This document shows, piece by piece, positions 1 through 8,000 of a stretch of 8,843 bases of DNA (the first letter of the stretch is position 1; each line of letters begins with the position of its first letter). Position numbers and translations under genes: made by a program. The DNA comes from an uncultured Kiritimatiellota bacterium. Its GTDB lineage: Bacteria; Verrucomicrobiota; Kiritimatiellia; RFP12; UBA1067. A model generated the notes under the pieces. It saw nothing but the letters and a program-made list of their open reading frames with translations, searched no databases and was not told the origin of the DNA. The DNA lies in assembly GCA_934643865.1 (NCBI GenBank), contig CAKUCX010000093.1, positions 1 to 8,843 of the forward strand, written 5' to 3'.

Positions 1-96
1 GCCGCCGTCCGGCGCCTCGACGGCGCGCGCGCGCTTCTGCGGTCGGACGGCGACGCGCTCGGCCGCGCCGCGCGCGAAATCCTGAATGTGGTATAA
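1..96 (+). CDS. C-terminal tail of an unidentified upstream gene (partial)
   Basis: Frame 1 is open from the window edge to a TAA at 94-96, giving 31 residues that end in AAREILNVV. The tail is Ala/Arg/Leu-rich and probably helical, and its codon use matches the genes downstream. Such endings occur in GT-B glycosyltransferases, for example the KdtA/WaaA group, where a short helix closes the protein. A glycosyltransferase would suit the polyprenyl-sugar genes that follow, but 31 residues cannot identify the family. The stop codon lies inside the -10 box of the next promoter, so this gene ends exactly where the next transcription unit begins. The reading frame is seen; that it is a real gene end is inferred. 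Confidence 0.45.
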   Translation, partial: AAVRRLDGARALLRSDGDALGRAAREILNVV

Positions 97-97
97 T
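87..97 (+). promoter_or_regulatory. Extended -10 promoter for the mannosyltransferase gene, nearly leaderless
   Basis: TGTGGTATAAT contains a perfect TATAAT at 92-97 preceded by an extended -10 TGn (89-91). No convincing -35 hexamer lies 16-18 bases upstream. With usual sigma-70 spacing, transcription would start near base 104, only about 4 bases before the ATG at 108. No Shine-Dalgarno sequence lies between, because the stretch is T- and C-rich. The TAA inside the box is also the stop codon of the upstream partial gene. An 11-base motif of the same form (TGTGNTATAMT) stands before the gene at 5081. Confidence 0.75.
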
Positions 98-107
98 TTT
101 CCCCCTC

Positions 108-815
108 ATGAAGCCGATCGTCGTCATACCCACCTACAACGAACGGGAGAACGTCGCCGCGATGGCCACGGCTGTCCTGGCGCATCTGCCGCCCGAGGGC
201 CGCCTCCTCTTCCTCGACGACAACTCGCCCGACGGGACGGGCGACATCATCGACGGCCTCTGCGCGCGGCATCCGCGCATCGCCGTCCTGCACCGCCAGA
301 AGAAGGAGGGCCTTGGCCGCGCCTACGTGGCGGGCTTCGCCGAGGCCCTCGCGATGGGCGCGACGCACGTCGTCGAGATGGACTGCGACTTCTCGCACGA
401 TCCGCAGGACATCCCCCGCCTGCTCTCCGCGATGGACGGCGCCGACGTCGTCGTCGGCTCGCGCTACGTGAAGGGCGGCCGCTGCGTGGGCTGGCCGTTC
501 CGGCGCTGGTTCGTCTCCTTCTTCGGCGGCCGCTTCATCCGCTTCGTCCTCGGCGTGCCCGTACAGGACCCGACGGGGGGCTTCAAGTGCTTCACGCGCG
601 CCGCGCTCGAACGCCTCGGCGACTTCTCCTCGATCCGCTCCTTCGGCTATTCCTTCCAGATGGAGATGAACGTCCGCATGGCGCAGATGGGGCTGCGGCT
701 GAAGGAGATCCCCATCACCTTCACCGAACGGCGGGCGGGAACCTCCAAGATCACGGGGTCCATCGCCGCCGAAACCCTCAAGATGGTGTTCAAGCTGCGC
801 TTTGGAAGGGCCTGA
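108..815 (+). CDS. Polyprenyl-phosphate mannosyltransferase-like GT2 glycosyltransferase (DPM1/Ppm1 type)
   Basis: This 235-residue cytoplasmic-face enzyme is predicted to transfer a sugar, usually mannose from GDP-mannose, to polyprenyl phosphate, making a lipid-linked donor for envelope glycans or glycoproteins. The GT-A fold marks are in order: VVIPTYNERENV (5-16), DDNSPDGTGDIID (37-49), the metal-binding DXD as MDCDFSHDP (91-99; MDADFSHDP is more usual), VVGSRYVKGG (115-124), DPTGGFKCF (154-162), and the C-terminal RRAGTSKIT (208-216) typical of dolichol-phosphate mannose synthases. It has no C-terminal membrane anchor or GtrA-like domain, so it is the short soluble form. The ATG at 108 starts directly at the conserved first strand and follows an extended -10 box with no ribosome binding site. 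The next gene begins 25 bases downstream and also uses polyprenyl phosphate. Family assignment is firm; the sugar (mannose or glucose) is inferred. Confidence 0.9.
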   Translation: MKPIVVIPTYNERENVAAMATAVLAHLPPEGRLLFLDDNSPDGTGDIIDGLCARHPRIAVLHRQKKEGLGRAYVAGFAEALAMGATHVVEMDCDFSHDPQDIPRLLSAMDGADVVVGSRYVKGGRCVGWPFRRWFVSFFGGRFIRFVLGVPVQDPTGGFKCFTRAALERLGDFSSIRSFGYSFQMEMNVRMAQMGLRLKEIPITFTERRAGTSKITGSIAAETLKMVFKLRFGRA

Positions 816-840
816 CGCGGGCGCGTGCCGCCCCGAAGAC

Positions 841-1749
841 ATGAACATCTGGATCAGAGCCCTGCGCGTCAACCAGTGGACGAAGAACGCCGTCGTGTTC
901 GCGGCGTGGTTCTTCGCGGTGGCGGACCCTTCCCAGTCGGCGGTGGCGCGCGGCGTGCGGCCGTTCCTCCTCGTGTGCGCGATGGCGCTCTCGTTCTCGC
1001 TCGTCTCAAGCGCGTTCTATCTGCTCAACGACGTGGCGGACTATGACGCCGACCGCCTCCACCCCGTGAAGCGGCTGCGCCCGGTCGCCGCGGGCCTCAT
1101 CACGAAGATCGCCGCCGTGCGCATGGCGCTCGCGCTCTTTGCGTTCGGCCTCGCCTTCCCCTGCTACCTCGTCCTGCGCCATCCCGACCGCACCTGGGGC
1201 TTCGCCGTGCTGCTCGTCTACACGGTCATGCAGTGCGCCTATTCGGGCTTCCTCAAGCGGATTCCCTACGTGGACGTGGCCGTGATCGCGGCGGGCTTTG
1301 TGCTGCGCGCCGTGGCGGGCGCGGCGGCGATGGCGGCGCGCATCTCGCCGTGGCTCCTCGGGTGCGCGTTCCTCCTCTCCCTCTTCCTTGCGCTCTGCAA
1401 GCGGCGGCACGAGAAGGCGCTCGCGTGCGCGAGCCGCGCCGCGCTGAAGGGGTACCACCCCGCCGCCCTCGACGCGCTCATCTTCCTTTCGGCCCTTGCG
1501 ACGGTCGGCGTCTACGTCTGCTACACGCTCGCGGCCGACACGGTCGCGCGCTTCCATACGCGCGGCCTCGCGTGGACGGCGGTCTTCGTCGCGCTGGGCG
1601 TCGCGCGCTATCTTGCATTGGTCTACGGACGAGGCGATGTCGGCCGCCCCGAACGCATTCTGCTCACAGATCGGCTGCTGTGGCTGATCATGGCCGGCTA
1701 CGGAGCGACGGCGCTCGTCGTCGTCGCGGCGGTGAGGTTATGGCACTAG
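841..1749 (+). CDS. UbiA-family decaprenyl-phosphate phosphoribosyltransferase-like membrane protein
   Basis: This 302-residue polytopic membrane protein of the UbiA prenyltransferase superfamily most resembles 5-phosphoribose-1-diphosphate:decaprenyl-phosphate phosphoribosyltransferase (the Rv3806c type), which makes the polyprenyl-linked precursor of ribose or arabinose. Evidence: the N-terminal LRVNQWTKN (8-16), the first Asp-rich motif NDVADYDADRLHPVKRLRP (63-81) including the NDxxDxxxD signature, the second motif region LKRIPYVDVAVIAAGFVLR (138-156), and a charged CKRRHEK loop (186-192). About eight or nine hydrophobic segments are visible. I chose ATG 841 over an in-frame TTG at 802 because the family homology begins there and TTG 802 lies inside the previous gene. 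The ribosome binding site is weak. The gene overlaps folC by 10 bases. The oxidation and epimerisation partners (DprE1/DprE2) are not in the window, so the final sugar is unknown. A homogentisate- or 4-hydroxybenzoate-type activity is less likely given the HPxKRxRP motif. Confidence 0.82.
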   Translation: MNIWIRALRVNQWTKNAVVFAAWFFAVADPSQSAVARGVRPFLLVCAMALSFSLVSSAFYLLNDVADYDADRLHPVKRLRPVAAGLITKIAAVRMALALFAFGLAFPCYLVLRHPDRTWGFAVLLVYTVMQCAYSGFLKRIPYVDVAVIAAGFVLRAVAGAAAMAARISPWLLGCAFLLSLFLALCKRRHEKALACASRAALKGYHPAALDALIFLSALATVGVYVCYTLAADTVARFHTRGLAWTAVFVALGVARYLALVYGRGDVGRPERILLTDRLLWLIMAGYGATALVVVAAVRLWH

Positions 1750-3086
1750 AAGACAATTCGAGGCTGAGAGAGGTCATGGAGCGGCGGCGGTTCGGGATGC
1801 GCCCCGGGCTCGACGTCATGCGCGCGGTGCTGGCCGCGCTCGGGAACCCGCAGGACGCGCTGAAGGCCGTCCACGTCGCGGGCACGAACGGGAAGGGCTC
1901 GACGTGCGCGATGCTCGACGAGATCCTGCGCGCGGCCGGCCTCCGGGTGGCGCGCTACACGTCGCCGCACCTCGTCGCGATCAACGAGCGCTTCTTCATC
2001 GACGGGGCGCCCGCGTCGGACGCCGCGCTGGAGGCGGCGGCGGAGCGCGTCCTCGACGTCGTCGAGCGCCTGGAGCGGTCGCAGGGCTTCAAGGTCACGT
2101 TCTTCGAGACGCTCACCGCGATGGCGTTCGTCCTCTTCGCGGAGGCGAAGTGCGACGTCGTCGTCCTTGAAGCGGGCCTCGGCGGGCGGCTGGACGCGAC
2201 GAACGTCCTCGCCCCCGCGAACGTCCTCGCCTCGGTCGTCACGCGCATCGGGCTCGACCACTGCGAGTGGCTTGGGGCGACGCATGCGGCCATCGCCGAG
2301 GAGAAGGCGGGCATCGTCAAGCCGGGGCGGCCCGTCGTCTGCGGCGTCATGCCCGAGGCGGCGAAGGAGGCCGTCGAGCGCGTCGCCTCCCTCAACGGCT
2401 GCACATTCGTCGCGGCGGACGAGCACGTGACGGTGGAGAAAATGGCCCCGATGACGCTCACCTCCGCCCGGCGGAACCTGCCGCCGATCGCGTTTGGGCT
2501 GTGCGGCGCCTTCCAGGTGGAGAACGCGATGACGGTCCTCGCGACGATCGACGTCCTCGGGGAGGCATGCGGGCTCGACATCCCGGACCATGCGCTTGTC
2601 GCGGGCTTCACGCACGTCGTGTGGCCGGGGCGCTGCCAGCGCCTCGTGCGGGACGGCGTGGCGATCTACGTGGACGGCGCGCACAACCCGGACGGCGCGC
2701 GCGCGCTGCGCGACGCGCTGAGCCTCGGCGGCGTGCGCGGTCCCGTGGGGCTCGTCGCGGGCTTCTGCGGCGACAAGGACGTCCTCGCGCACCTGCGCAC
2801 CATGAGCGCCCTCGCGACGCACGGCTGGGCGACGCCCATCCAGAACGCGCGCTCGCTCGACCCGGCGGAGGTGGCCGAGCGCATGCTCCTGGCGGGCTTC
2901 GCGTCGGCGGAGGCGTGCGCGGACCTTGCGGAGGCGCTTGAGAAGGCGCGCGCGTGGGCGCGGACGAACGGCGGCACGCTCGTCGTCTGCGGCTCGCTCT
3001 TCCTCGCGGGCGAGGCGCTTGTCGCGCTCGGGGCCTTCCCGTGGCGCGTCCGCGCGCCGGACGCGAACGAGCTGACGCTCCGCTGA
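1740..3086 (+). CDS. folC: Dihydrofolate synthase / folylpolyglutamate synthase
   Basis: This 448-residue cytoplasmic Mur-ligase-family enzyme adds L-glutamate to dihydropteroate and/or to folates using ATP. Motifs in order: GLDVMRAVLAALGNPQ (23-38), P-loop HVAGTNGKGST (45-55), TSPHL (74-78) with NERFFIDG (82-89), FFETLTAMAF (121-130), LEAGLGGRLDATN (143-155), IGLDHCEWLG (170-179), EEKAGIVKPG (187-196) whose Lys189 matches the carbamylated lysine of FolC, WPGR (295-298), and VDGAHNPDGA (311-320) opening the glutamate-binding C-terminal domain. Length is normal. ATG 1740 overlaps the previous gene by 10 bases and has a GGTGAGG just upstream. A second in-frame ATG at 1776, after GAGAGAGG, would shorten the protein by 12 residues and cannot be excluded. 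The overlap suggests translational coupling. The usual neighbour accD is absent, so folC appears to sit in an unrelated operon. Confidence 0.95.
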   Translation: MALEDNSRLREVMERRRFGMRPGLDVMRAVLAALGNPQDALKAVHVAGTNGKGSTCAMLDEILRAAGLRVARYTSPHLVAINERFFIDGAPASDAALEAAAERVLDVVERLERSQGFKVTFFETLTAMAFVLFAEAKCDVVVLEAGLGGRLDATNVLAPANVLASVVTRIGLDHCEWLGATHAAIAEEKAGIVKPGRPVVCGVMPEAAKEAVERVASLNGCTFVAADEHVTVEKMAPMTLTSARRNLPPIAFGLCGAFQVENAMTVLATIDVLGEACGLDIPDHALVAGFTHVVWPGRCQRLVRDGVAIYVDGAHNPDGARALRDALSLGGVRGPVGLVAGFCGDKDVLAHLRTMSALATHGWATPIQNARSLDPAEVAERMLLAGFASAEACADLAEALEKARAWARTNGGTLVVCGSLFLAGEALVALGAFPWRVRAPDANELTLR

Positions 3087-3130
3087 CCTCCTGTCCACAT
3101 CCCCCTCCGCGAGAAGGACCGTTCGAGATC

Positions 3131-4987
3131 ATGAGCCCTGCCGTGAAAGCGTGGATGCCTGCGGTTGCGGCGGCGGTGTGTGCCGCCGCCGCCGCGGAGA
3201 CGAACCGCGTCGTGGAGCTTGCGCCCGTCGTCGTCTGGGACGTCCGCGCCCGTCTGCATGCCGCGCCCGTCCAGGATGCGCCCTGGACCTTGGCCTCGTC
3301 GTCCGCGTTTGCCGTGCGCGGACAGAGCCCGGCGGGGACGCTGACGGACCTGAGCGTCAACGGCTCGGCGTTTTCCGAGGCGGGCCTCCTCCTCAACGGC
3401 GCGACGGTCCGAAACGCGCAGACGGAGCACTTCAACGCCGACCTGCCGCTTCCGGGCGACTGGCTGGGCCGGCCGCAGGTGCTGACGGGCCTCGGGCTCT
3501 TTCGCGCGGGCGCAGGGCATCCGGCGGGCTCGCTGGCCGTGCGCCTCGACGGGCGGCCGACGCGCGGCGGCGCGGCGACGCTCGGCGCCGGCCTGGACGG
3601 GCTCGCCTTCGGGCGCGCGCATGCGCTGGAAACGTGCGCGTTCGGCGCGGTGGGCGAGGCGTGGGCCGGGGCGTTTGCCGAGGCGGCCCATGCGGACAAG
3701 ATCGACGGATACAAGGCGAACCCGATGGATCGCGCGGCGGCGGGCGGCCGCTTCGGCTTCGGCGCGGAGGACTGGACGTTCGACGCGCTCGCCTCCTGGC
3801 AGTGGCGCGACTTCGGCTGCACGGGCGCGTACGGCGCGAACGAGAAGTATCCCGCGTGGGAGGAAGACCGCACGGGCCTCCTCTCGGCCAACTGGCGGCA
3901 CGACGCGGACGACGACCAGGCGAGCGAGATTTCCGTCCTCTGGACGCGCGGGCGCGACGCCTACTGGCTCTACCGCGACAATCCCGCCTTCTACAAGAAC
4001 ACGCATCTCGCCGACGCGGTCACGCTGCACGGCACGACGCGGCGGCATTTCGCGGACTGGGCGTTCGTCGACGTGCGCGGCGACGCGGACGCGGAGGTCT
4101 ATTCGACGACGCACCGCACCAACTATTCGGGGCGCGACCCGAAAAGGAAGACGGAGGATTTCCGCCGCTTCCACGGCTCGCTCGCCGCGCTGCCGGGCGT
4201 GCGCTTCGGCGACTGGGAGCTGGCGCTCGGCGTGGCAGGCGAATTCTACAGCGCGTACGACGCCGTGTGCGCGCCGGCGGGCGGCCTTTCGTACCACGTG
4301 GGGGAATCGTCGAAGGTCGCGCTCAGCTATCGCGAGGGATGCCGGATGCCGAGCTTCACGGAGCTCACCTACGACAGCCCCGACAGCAAGGGCACGATCG
4401 GCCTGCCGCTCCAGCGGACGCGGTCGGCGAATCTGGACTGGGACTGGGAGGCGCGGTCGGACGGCGCGTCTCTGCGGTCGGCGCGCGTCGGGGCGTTTGC
4501 GATGCAGAGCGAGCGGCTTGTTGACTGGCTGAAGGCCGGCCCTGCGGCCGGGTGGAAGGCGACGGCTCTCGATCCCGTGACGTCGTTCGGCTTCTCGGGC
4601 GACGCCGAGTGGCGGGCGACCAGGACGCTGTCGCTTCTGCCGCGCGGGGCGCTTGTCCTCAAGGAGACGTCGAGCGATTATTGGGCGTCGCGCTACGCGA
4701 TGGACTTCCCGATCGCGTCCTTCTCGCTGGAGGCGTCGTACTGCGTGCTGGACAACTGGCGCGTGTCCTGGCGTCAGGGCGTCGAGGTTTGGAAGGAGAA
4801 TCCCGTCCGTCGGGGAGGGCGCGTCCGGAACGTCTCGCGCCTCGAAACGCGCTACGCGCTCCCGTTCTGCCGGAATCTTGAGGTTTCGCTTGGCCTCTCG
4901 GACCTCTTCGACCAGGCCTTCGAGATCTTTCCCGGCCAGCGCGCCGGCGGCCTGACGGGGTATTTGGCCGTCACCTGCCGCTGGTGA
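3131..4987 (+). CDS. TonB-dependent outer-membrane receptor, ligand unknown
   Basis: This 618-residue protein has a Sec signal peptide (about 1-22; Ala-rich, VCAAAAAE, no valid lipobox) and a TonB-box-like segment, VELAPVVVWD (28-37). A plug follows, with FAVRGQSPAG (60-69), LLLNGATVRNAQTEHFNADL (86-105) and PQVLTGLGLFRAGAGHPAGS (115-134). The rest alternates short strands and loops as in a 22-stranded barrel. It ends NLEVSLGLSDLFDQAFEIF...LAVTCRW, with the aromatic C-terminal residue expected for BAM-dependent insertion. Size and plug style resemble BtuB or siderophore receptors rather than the larger SusC family, and no SusD gene is adjacent. It starts at ATG 3131, 44 bases after folC, with GAGAAGGA at 3111-3118 as a somewhat distant ribosome binding site. 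No promoter is visible in the gap, so it is probably the last gene of the upstream operon. Its substrate could be cobalamin, a metal chelate or an oligosaccharide; nothing in the window decides this. Confidence 0.85.
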   Translation: MSPAVKAWMPAVAAAVCAAAAAETNRVVELAPVVVWDVRARLHAAPVQDAPWTLASSSAFAVRGQSPAGTLTDLSVNGSAFSEAGLLLNGATVRNAQTEHFNADLPLPGDWLGRPQVLTGLGLFRAGAGHPAGSLAVRLDGRPTRGGAATLGAGLDGLAFGRAHALETCAFGAVGEAWAGAFAEAAHADKIDGYKANPMDRAAAGGRFGFGAEDWTFDALASWQWRDFGCTGAYGANEKYPAWEEDRTGLLSANWRHDADDDQASEISVLWTRGRDAYWLYRDNPAFYKNTHLADAVTLHGTTRRHFADWAFVDVRGDADAEVYSTTHRTNYSGRDPKRKTEDFRRFHGSLAALPGVRFGDWELALGVAGEFYSAYDAVCAPAGGLSYHVGESSKVALSYREGCRMPSFTELTYDSPDSKGTIGLPLQRTRSANLDWDWEARSDGASLRSARVGAFAMQSERLVDWLKAGPAAGWKATALDPVTSFGFSGDAEWRATRTLSLLPRGALVLKETSSDYWASRYAMDFPIASFSLEASYCVLDNWRVSWRQGVEVWKENPVRRGGRVRNVSRLETRYALPFCRNLEVSLGLSDLFDQAFEIFPGQRAGGLTGYLAVTCRW

Positions 4988-4992
4988 TGCGC

Positions 4993-5022
4993 GCCCCGCC
5001 CTCCTTGGGCGGCGACGGGGCG
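4993..5022 (+). terminator. GC-rich hairpin after the TonB-dependent receptor gene, possible terminator
   Basis: A perfect 6-bp stem, CCGCCC (4996-5001) with GGGCGG (5007-5012), closes a 5-base TCCTT loop beginning 8 bases after the stop codon. A second short outer stem can form with bases 5019-5022 across a bulge. There is no following T-tract, so it is not a textbook intrinsic terminator. It may mark an operon end or protect the 3' end of the mRNA. Its position, between the last gene of one unit and the promoter of the next, supports that role. Confidence 0.35.
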
Positions 5023-5062
5023 TAGGGCGCGCGCGGCGTCCGGGTGCCGTGCGGGGGAAAAC

Positions 5063-5073
5063 TGTGCTATACT
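5063..5073 (+). promoter_or_regulatory. Extended -10 promoter giving a predicted leaderless mRNA for the pectin-enzyme fusion
   Basis: TGTGCTATACT contains a TATACT -10 box at 5068-5073 with an extended TGn at 5065-5067. The best -35 candidate (GTGCCG at 5044-5049, 18-base spacer) is weak. Standard spacing puts the transcription start at about 5080-5081, the A of the ATG or the base before it. The seven bases between box and ATG contain no Shine-Dalgarno sequence. The motif matches the one at 87-97 at nine of eleven positions. Confidence 0.75.
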
Positions 5074-5080
5074 GCCGGGC

Positions 5081-8000
5081 ATGGACGTGAAGCATCTCAT
5101 TGCCGTGGCCGCCGGCGTGGCGGCCGTCGTGTGCGGGGCGGGCTCGCCGCTCGCGCCGTACTTCAGCAACCTGCCCGAGGGCACAGACCCCGGGACGGTC
5201 TCGCGGAGGGTGACGGACCAGTTCCTCTCCACGCGCCCCGAGAACTACCGCCCGAAGGGCTACCACGGCAACGAGGGCTACGGCTGGAACCGCTCCGTGC
5301 AGTATTCCGTCGTCTCCCTCTGGGTGAACGCGCTCGCCTGCGCGCGCCTTGACGGCGACCGGGCCCGCGAGGCGAAGCTCATCCGCCTCTTCGACGACTT
5401 CCTGCCGGGGCGGCCCAAGAACCGCTGCTGCTCGCGCCCCTACCACGTGGACGACACGATCTTCGGCGCGCTGCCCTACGAGATCTACCTCGCGAACAAG
5501 GATCCGCGCTGCCTGGAGATGGGCAGCTTCTATGCGGACACGCAGTGGACGCCGCCCTGCGAGGGGACGATCAAGGAGCGCCACGCGCCGCCGAAGGAGG
5601 TGCAGGAGGCCTACTGGGCAAAGGGCTACACGCCGCAGACGCGCCTCTGGATCGACGACATGTACATGATCACCGTCCTCCAGAGCCAGGCGTTCCGCGC
5701 GACGGGCAGGCGCGCCTACATCGACCGCGCGGCGCGCGAGATGTGCCTCTACCTCGACGAGCTGCAGCTGAAGGACGGCCCGGCGAAGGGCCTCTTCTAC
5801 CACGCGCCCGACGTGAAGTACGTGTGGGGGCGCGGCGACGGCTGGATGGCCGCCGGCATGGCGCTCGTCCTCGACCGGCTGCCGGAGGACAGCGAACACC
5901 GCCCGCGCATCCTCAAAGGCTACCGCGCGATGATGGCGACGCTCCTGAAGTACCAGCGCCCGGACGGCCTCTGGAGCCAGCTCGTGGACATGCCGGCGGA
6001 CCCGCGCAACTGGGGCGAGACGTCCTGCACGGCGATGTTCACGTATGCGTTCGCGACGGGCGTCGCGCGCGGCTGGCTCGACCCGGCGCAGTACGGCCCG
6101 GCGGCGCGCCGGGCCTGGCTTGCGCTCTGCGCGCGGCTCGACGCCTTCGCGAACATCTCCGACGTGTGCGTGGGGACCGGCAAAAAGGACGACCTCCAGT
6201 ACTACTTCGACCGGCCGCGTGTGAACGGCGACCCCCACGGCCAGGCGCCGATGCTCTGGATCGCCTCCGTACTGCTGGAGACGGGCGCGGGGCGGCTGGA
6301 GGGGCTGCGCACGCCGGCGACCTCGAAGCACTTCGAGAAGCGCATCGACCCCGTCTCGGGCGTCGTCTCGTATGCGCTTTCGCTCGGCGTCGAACGGAAC
6401 GTCCAGTCCCTCTACTTCACCGCGAAGTCGATGACGGCCGACGGACGCTTCCTCCTCGTGGACGTCTCGCGCAACGAGCGCCTCAACGACTTCGACGCGC
6501 AGGGGCGGCCGCTCAAGAAGGCCCCCGCGAACCGCAAGCACAAGGCCCTCGTCGACTTCCTGAAGGACGAGCTGGTCGAGCTCCCCGAGGTGGACGGGCA
6601 GATCCCGTTCGTCGACGTGAAGGACGACTACATGGTCTACTTCCGCAACCAGGCGTTCTACCGGCGCGACTTCCGCGCGCCGGCGGTCGAGACGAAGCTC
6701 TGCGACTACCCCGCCGAGCTTCTGACGGAGGGAACGCGCATCCGCTACCCCTTCACGCACCTCACCCTCACGGCGGACCGCACGAAGGCGTTTCTCGACT
6801 CGTGCCTCATCCGCCCCGGCAACGTGACGAACTACGTGCAGGGCGTCCTGGAACTCGCGACGGGCCGCTACACGCGCTGGGGCGAGACGCCGTTCTACGC
6901 GAACCACGGCCAGATCAACCCGGCGCGGGACGATCTCGCGATGTGCGCGTGGGAACGGGCGGCGTACACGCCGGACGCCCGCGCCTACCGCAAGAAGACG
7001 GGCTGGTACCCGCGCATGTGGCTCGTGCGTCCCGACGGCTCGCGCGAGATGGTGCCGGCGCGCAAGAAGAACTACGCCTCGCACGAGATCTGGGACGACG
7101 ACGGGCAGGGCTTCAGCTGGTGCGGCGGCGGCGTCTACCACCAGGCCCTCGCCGACCTCGCCGCGGGCCGCCAGGAGTGCTTCTGCCCGGACCGCCAGGC
7201 GCGCCACAACATGCTCTCGGCCGACAAGAAGTACGTCGTCTACGACGTCGCGCCGGCGAAGTGGTGGCGCGGCTGCACGTGGAACGTGAAGTTCTACAAC
7301 CGCGCGACGCAGCGCACGGTGGAGGTCTACGCGACGCGCCCCGCGCTCATGCCCGAATCGCACGAGAACCGCCTCCACCCCGACCCGCACCCGCACTTCA
7401 GCGGCGACGGGCGCTGGGTCATCTCGACGGCGAACAACGCGCGCGGCAACATGGAGGTGTACCTCACCGCCGTCGACCAGCTCGTCGCGCGCACGACGAT
7501 GTCGCCGCCGGCGGGCGGGAAGACCGTCGTGGTGGAGAACCCGCTCGACGTGGCGCGCCCGGCGGAGACGGTGAGCGTGAAGTGGGCGGACCTCGGCCTC
7601 CGGCCCGGCGACACGGCGGTGCGCGTGTGGGACGTCGCCGCGTGCGTGCCCGTCGCCTTCCAGGACGACGCGAAGAGGGGTGCGCTCCTCTTCTCGACGG
7701 CGCTCGCCGCGAAGGAGACGCGCACATTCCGCATCCTCGCGGACGCCTCGCTGCCCCAGGCCGACCTCTCGATTGTCTGCTGGAGCCAGTACCTGCCCGA
7801 GCGCATGGACGACTTCGCGTGGGAGAACGACCGTTTCGGCGCGCGCGCCTACGGGCCCGTCATCATGCAGCCCGCGCCCGCCGGGCAGAAGCTCGTTTCA
7901 AGCGGCATCGACATCATCAACAAGTGCGTCCCCTACCCGGTCCTGCACCGCTGGTTCGTGGAGCGCACGGGCGAGGGCTCGTACCACAGGGACCACGGCG

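Noticed and set aside
802..840. An upstream TTG start extending the UbiA-family protein by 13 residues
   Set aside because: The extra residues are not part of the family's conserved start, and the TTG lies inside the preceding gene with no ribosome binding site. ATG 841 places the LRVNQWTKN segment at the usual position.
5126..5146. Lipoprotein signal (VVCGAG) in the fusion protein
   Set aside because: The residue before Cys18 is Val, whereas a lipobox needs Gly, Ala or Ser there. A type I signal peptide is more likely.
2666..7396. A 1576-residue open frame on the minus strand antisense to folC, the receptor and most of the fusion gene
   Set aside because: It is Arg/Ala/Val-rich, has no recognisable motif and spans two intergenic gaps. 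Such frames arise in GC-rich DNA opposite genes with strong third-position G/C bias. The + strand genes have clear family motifs.
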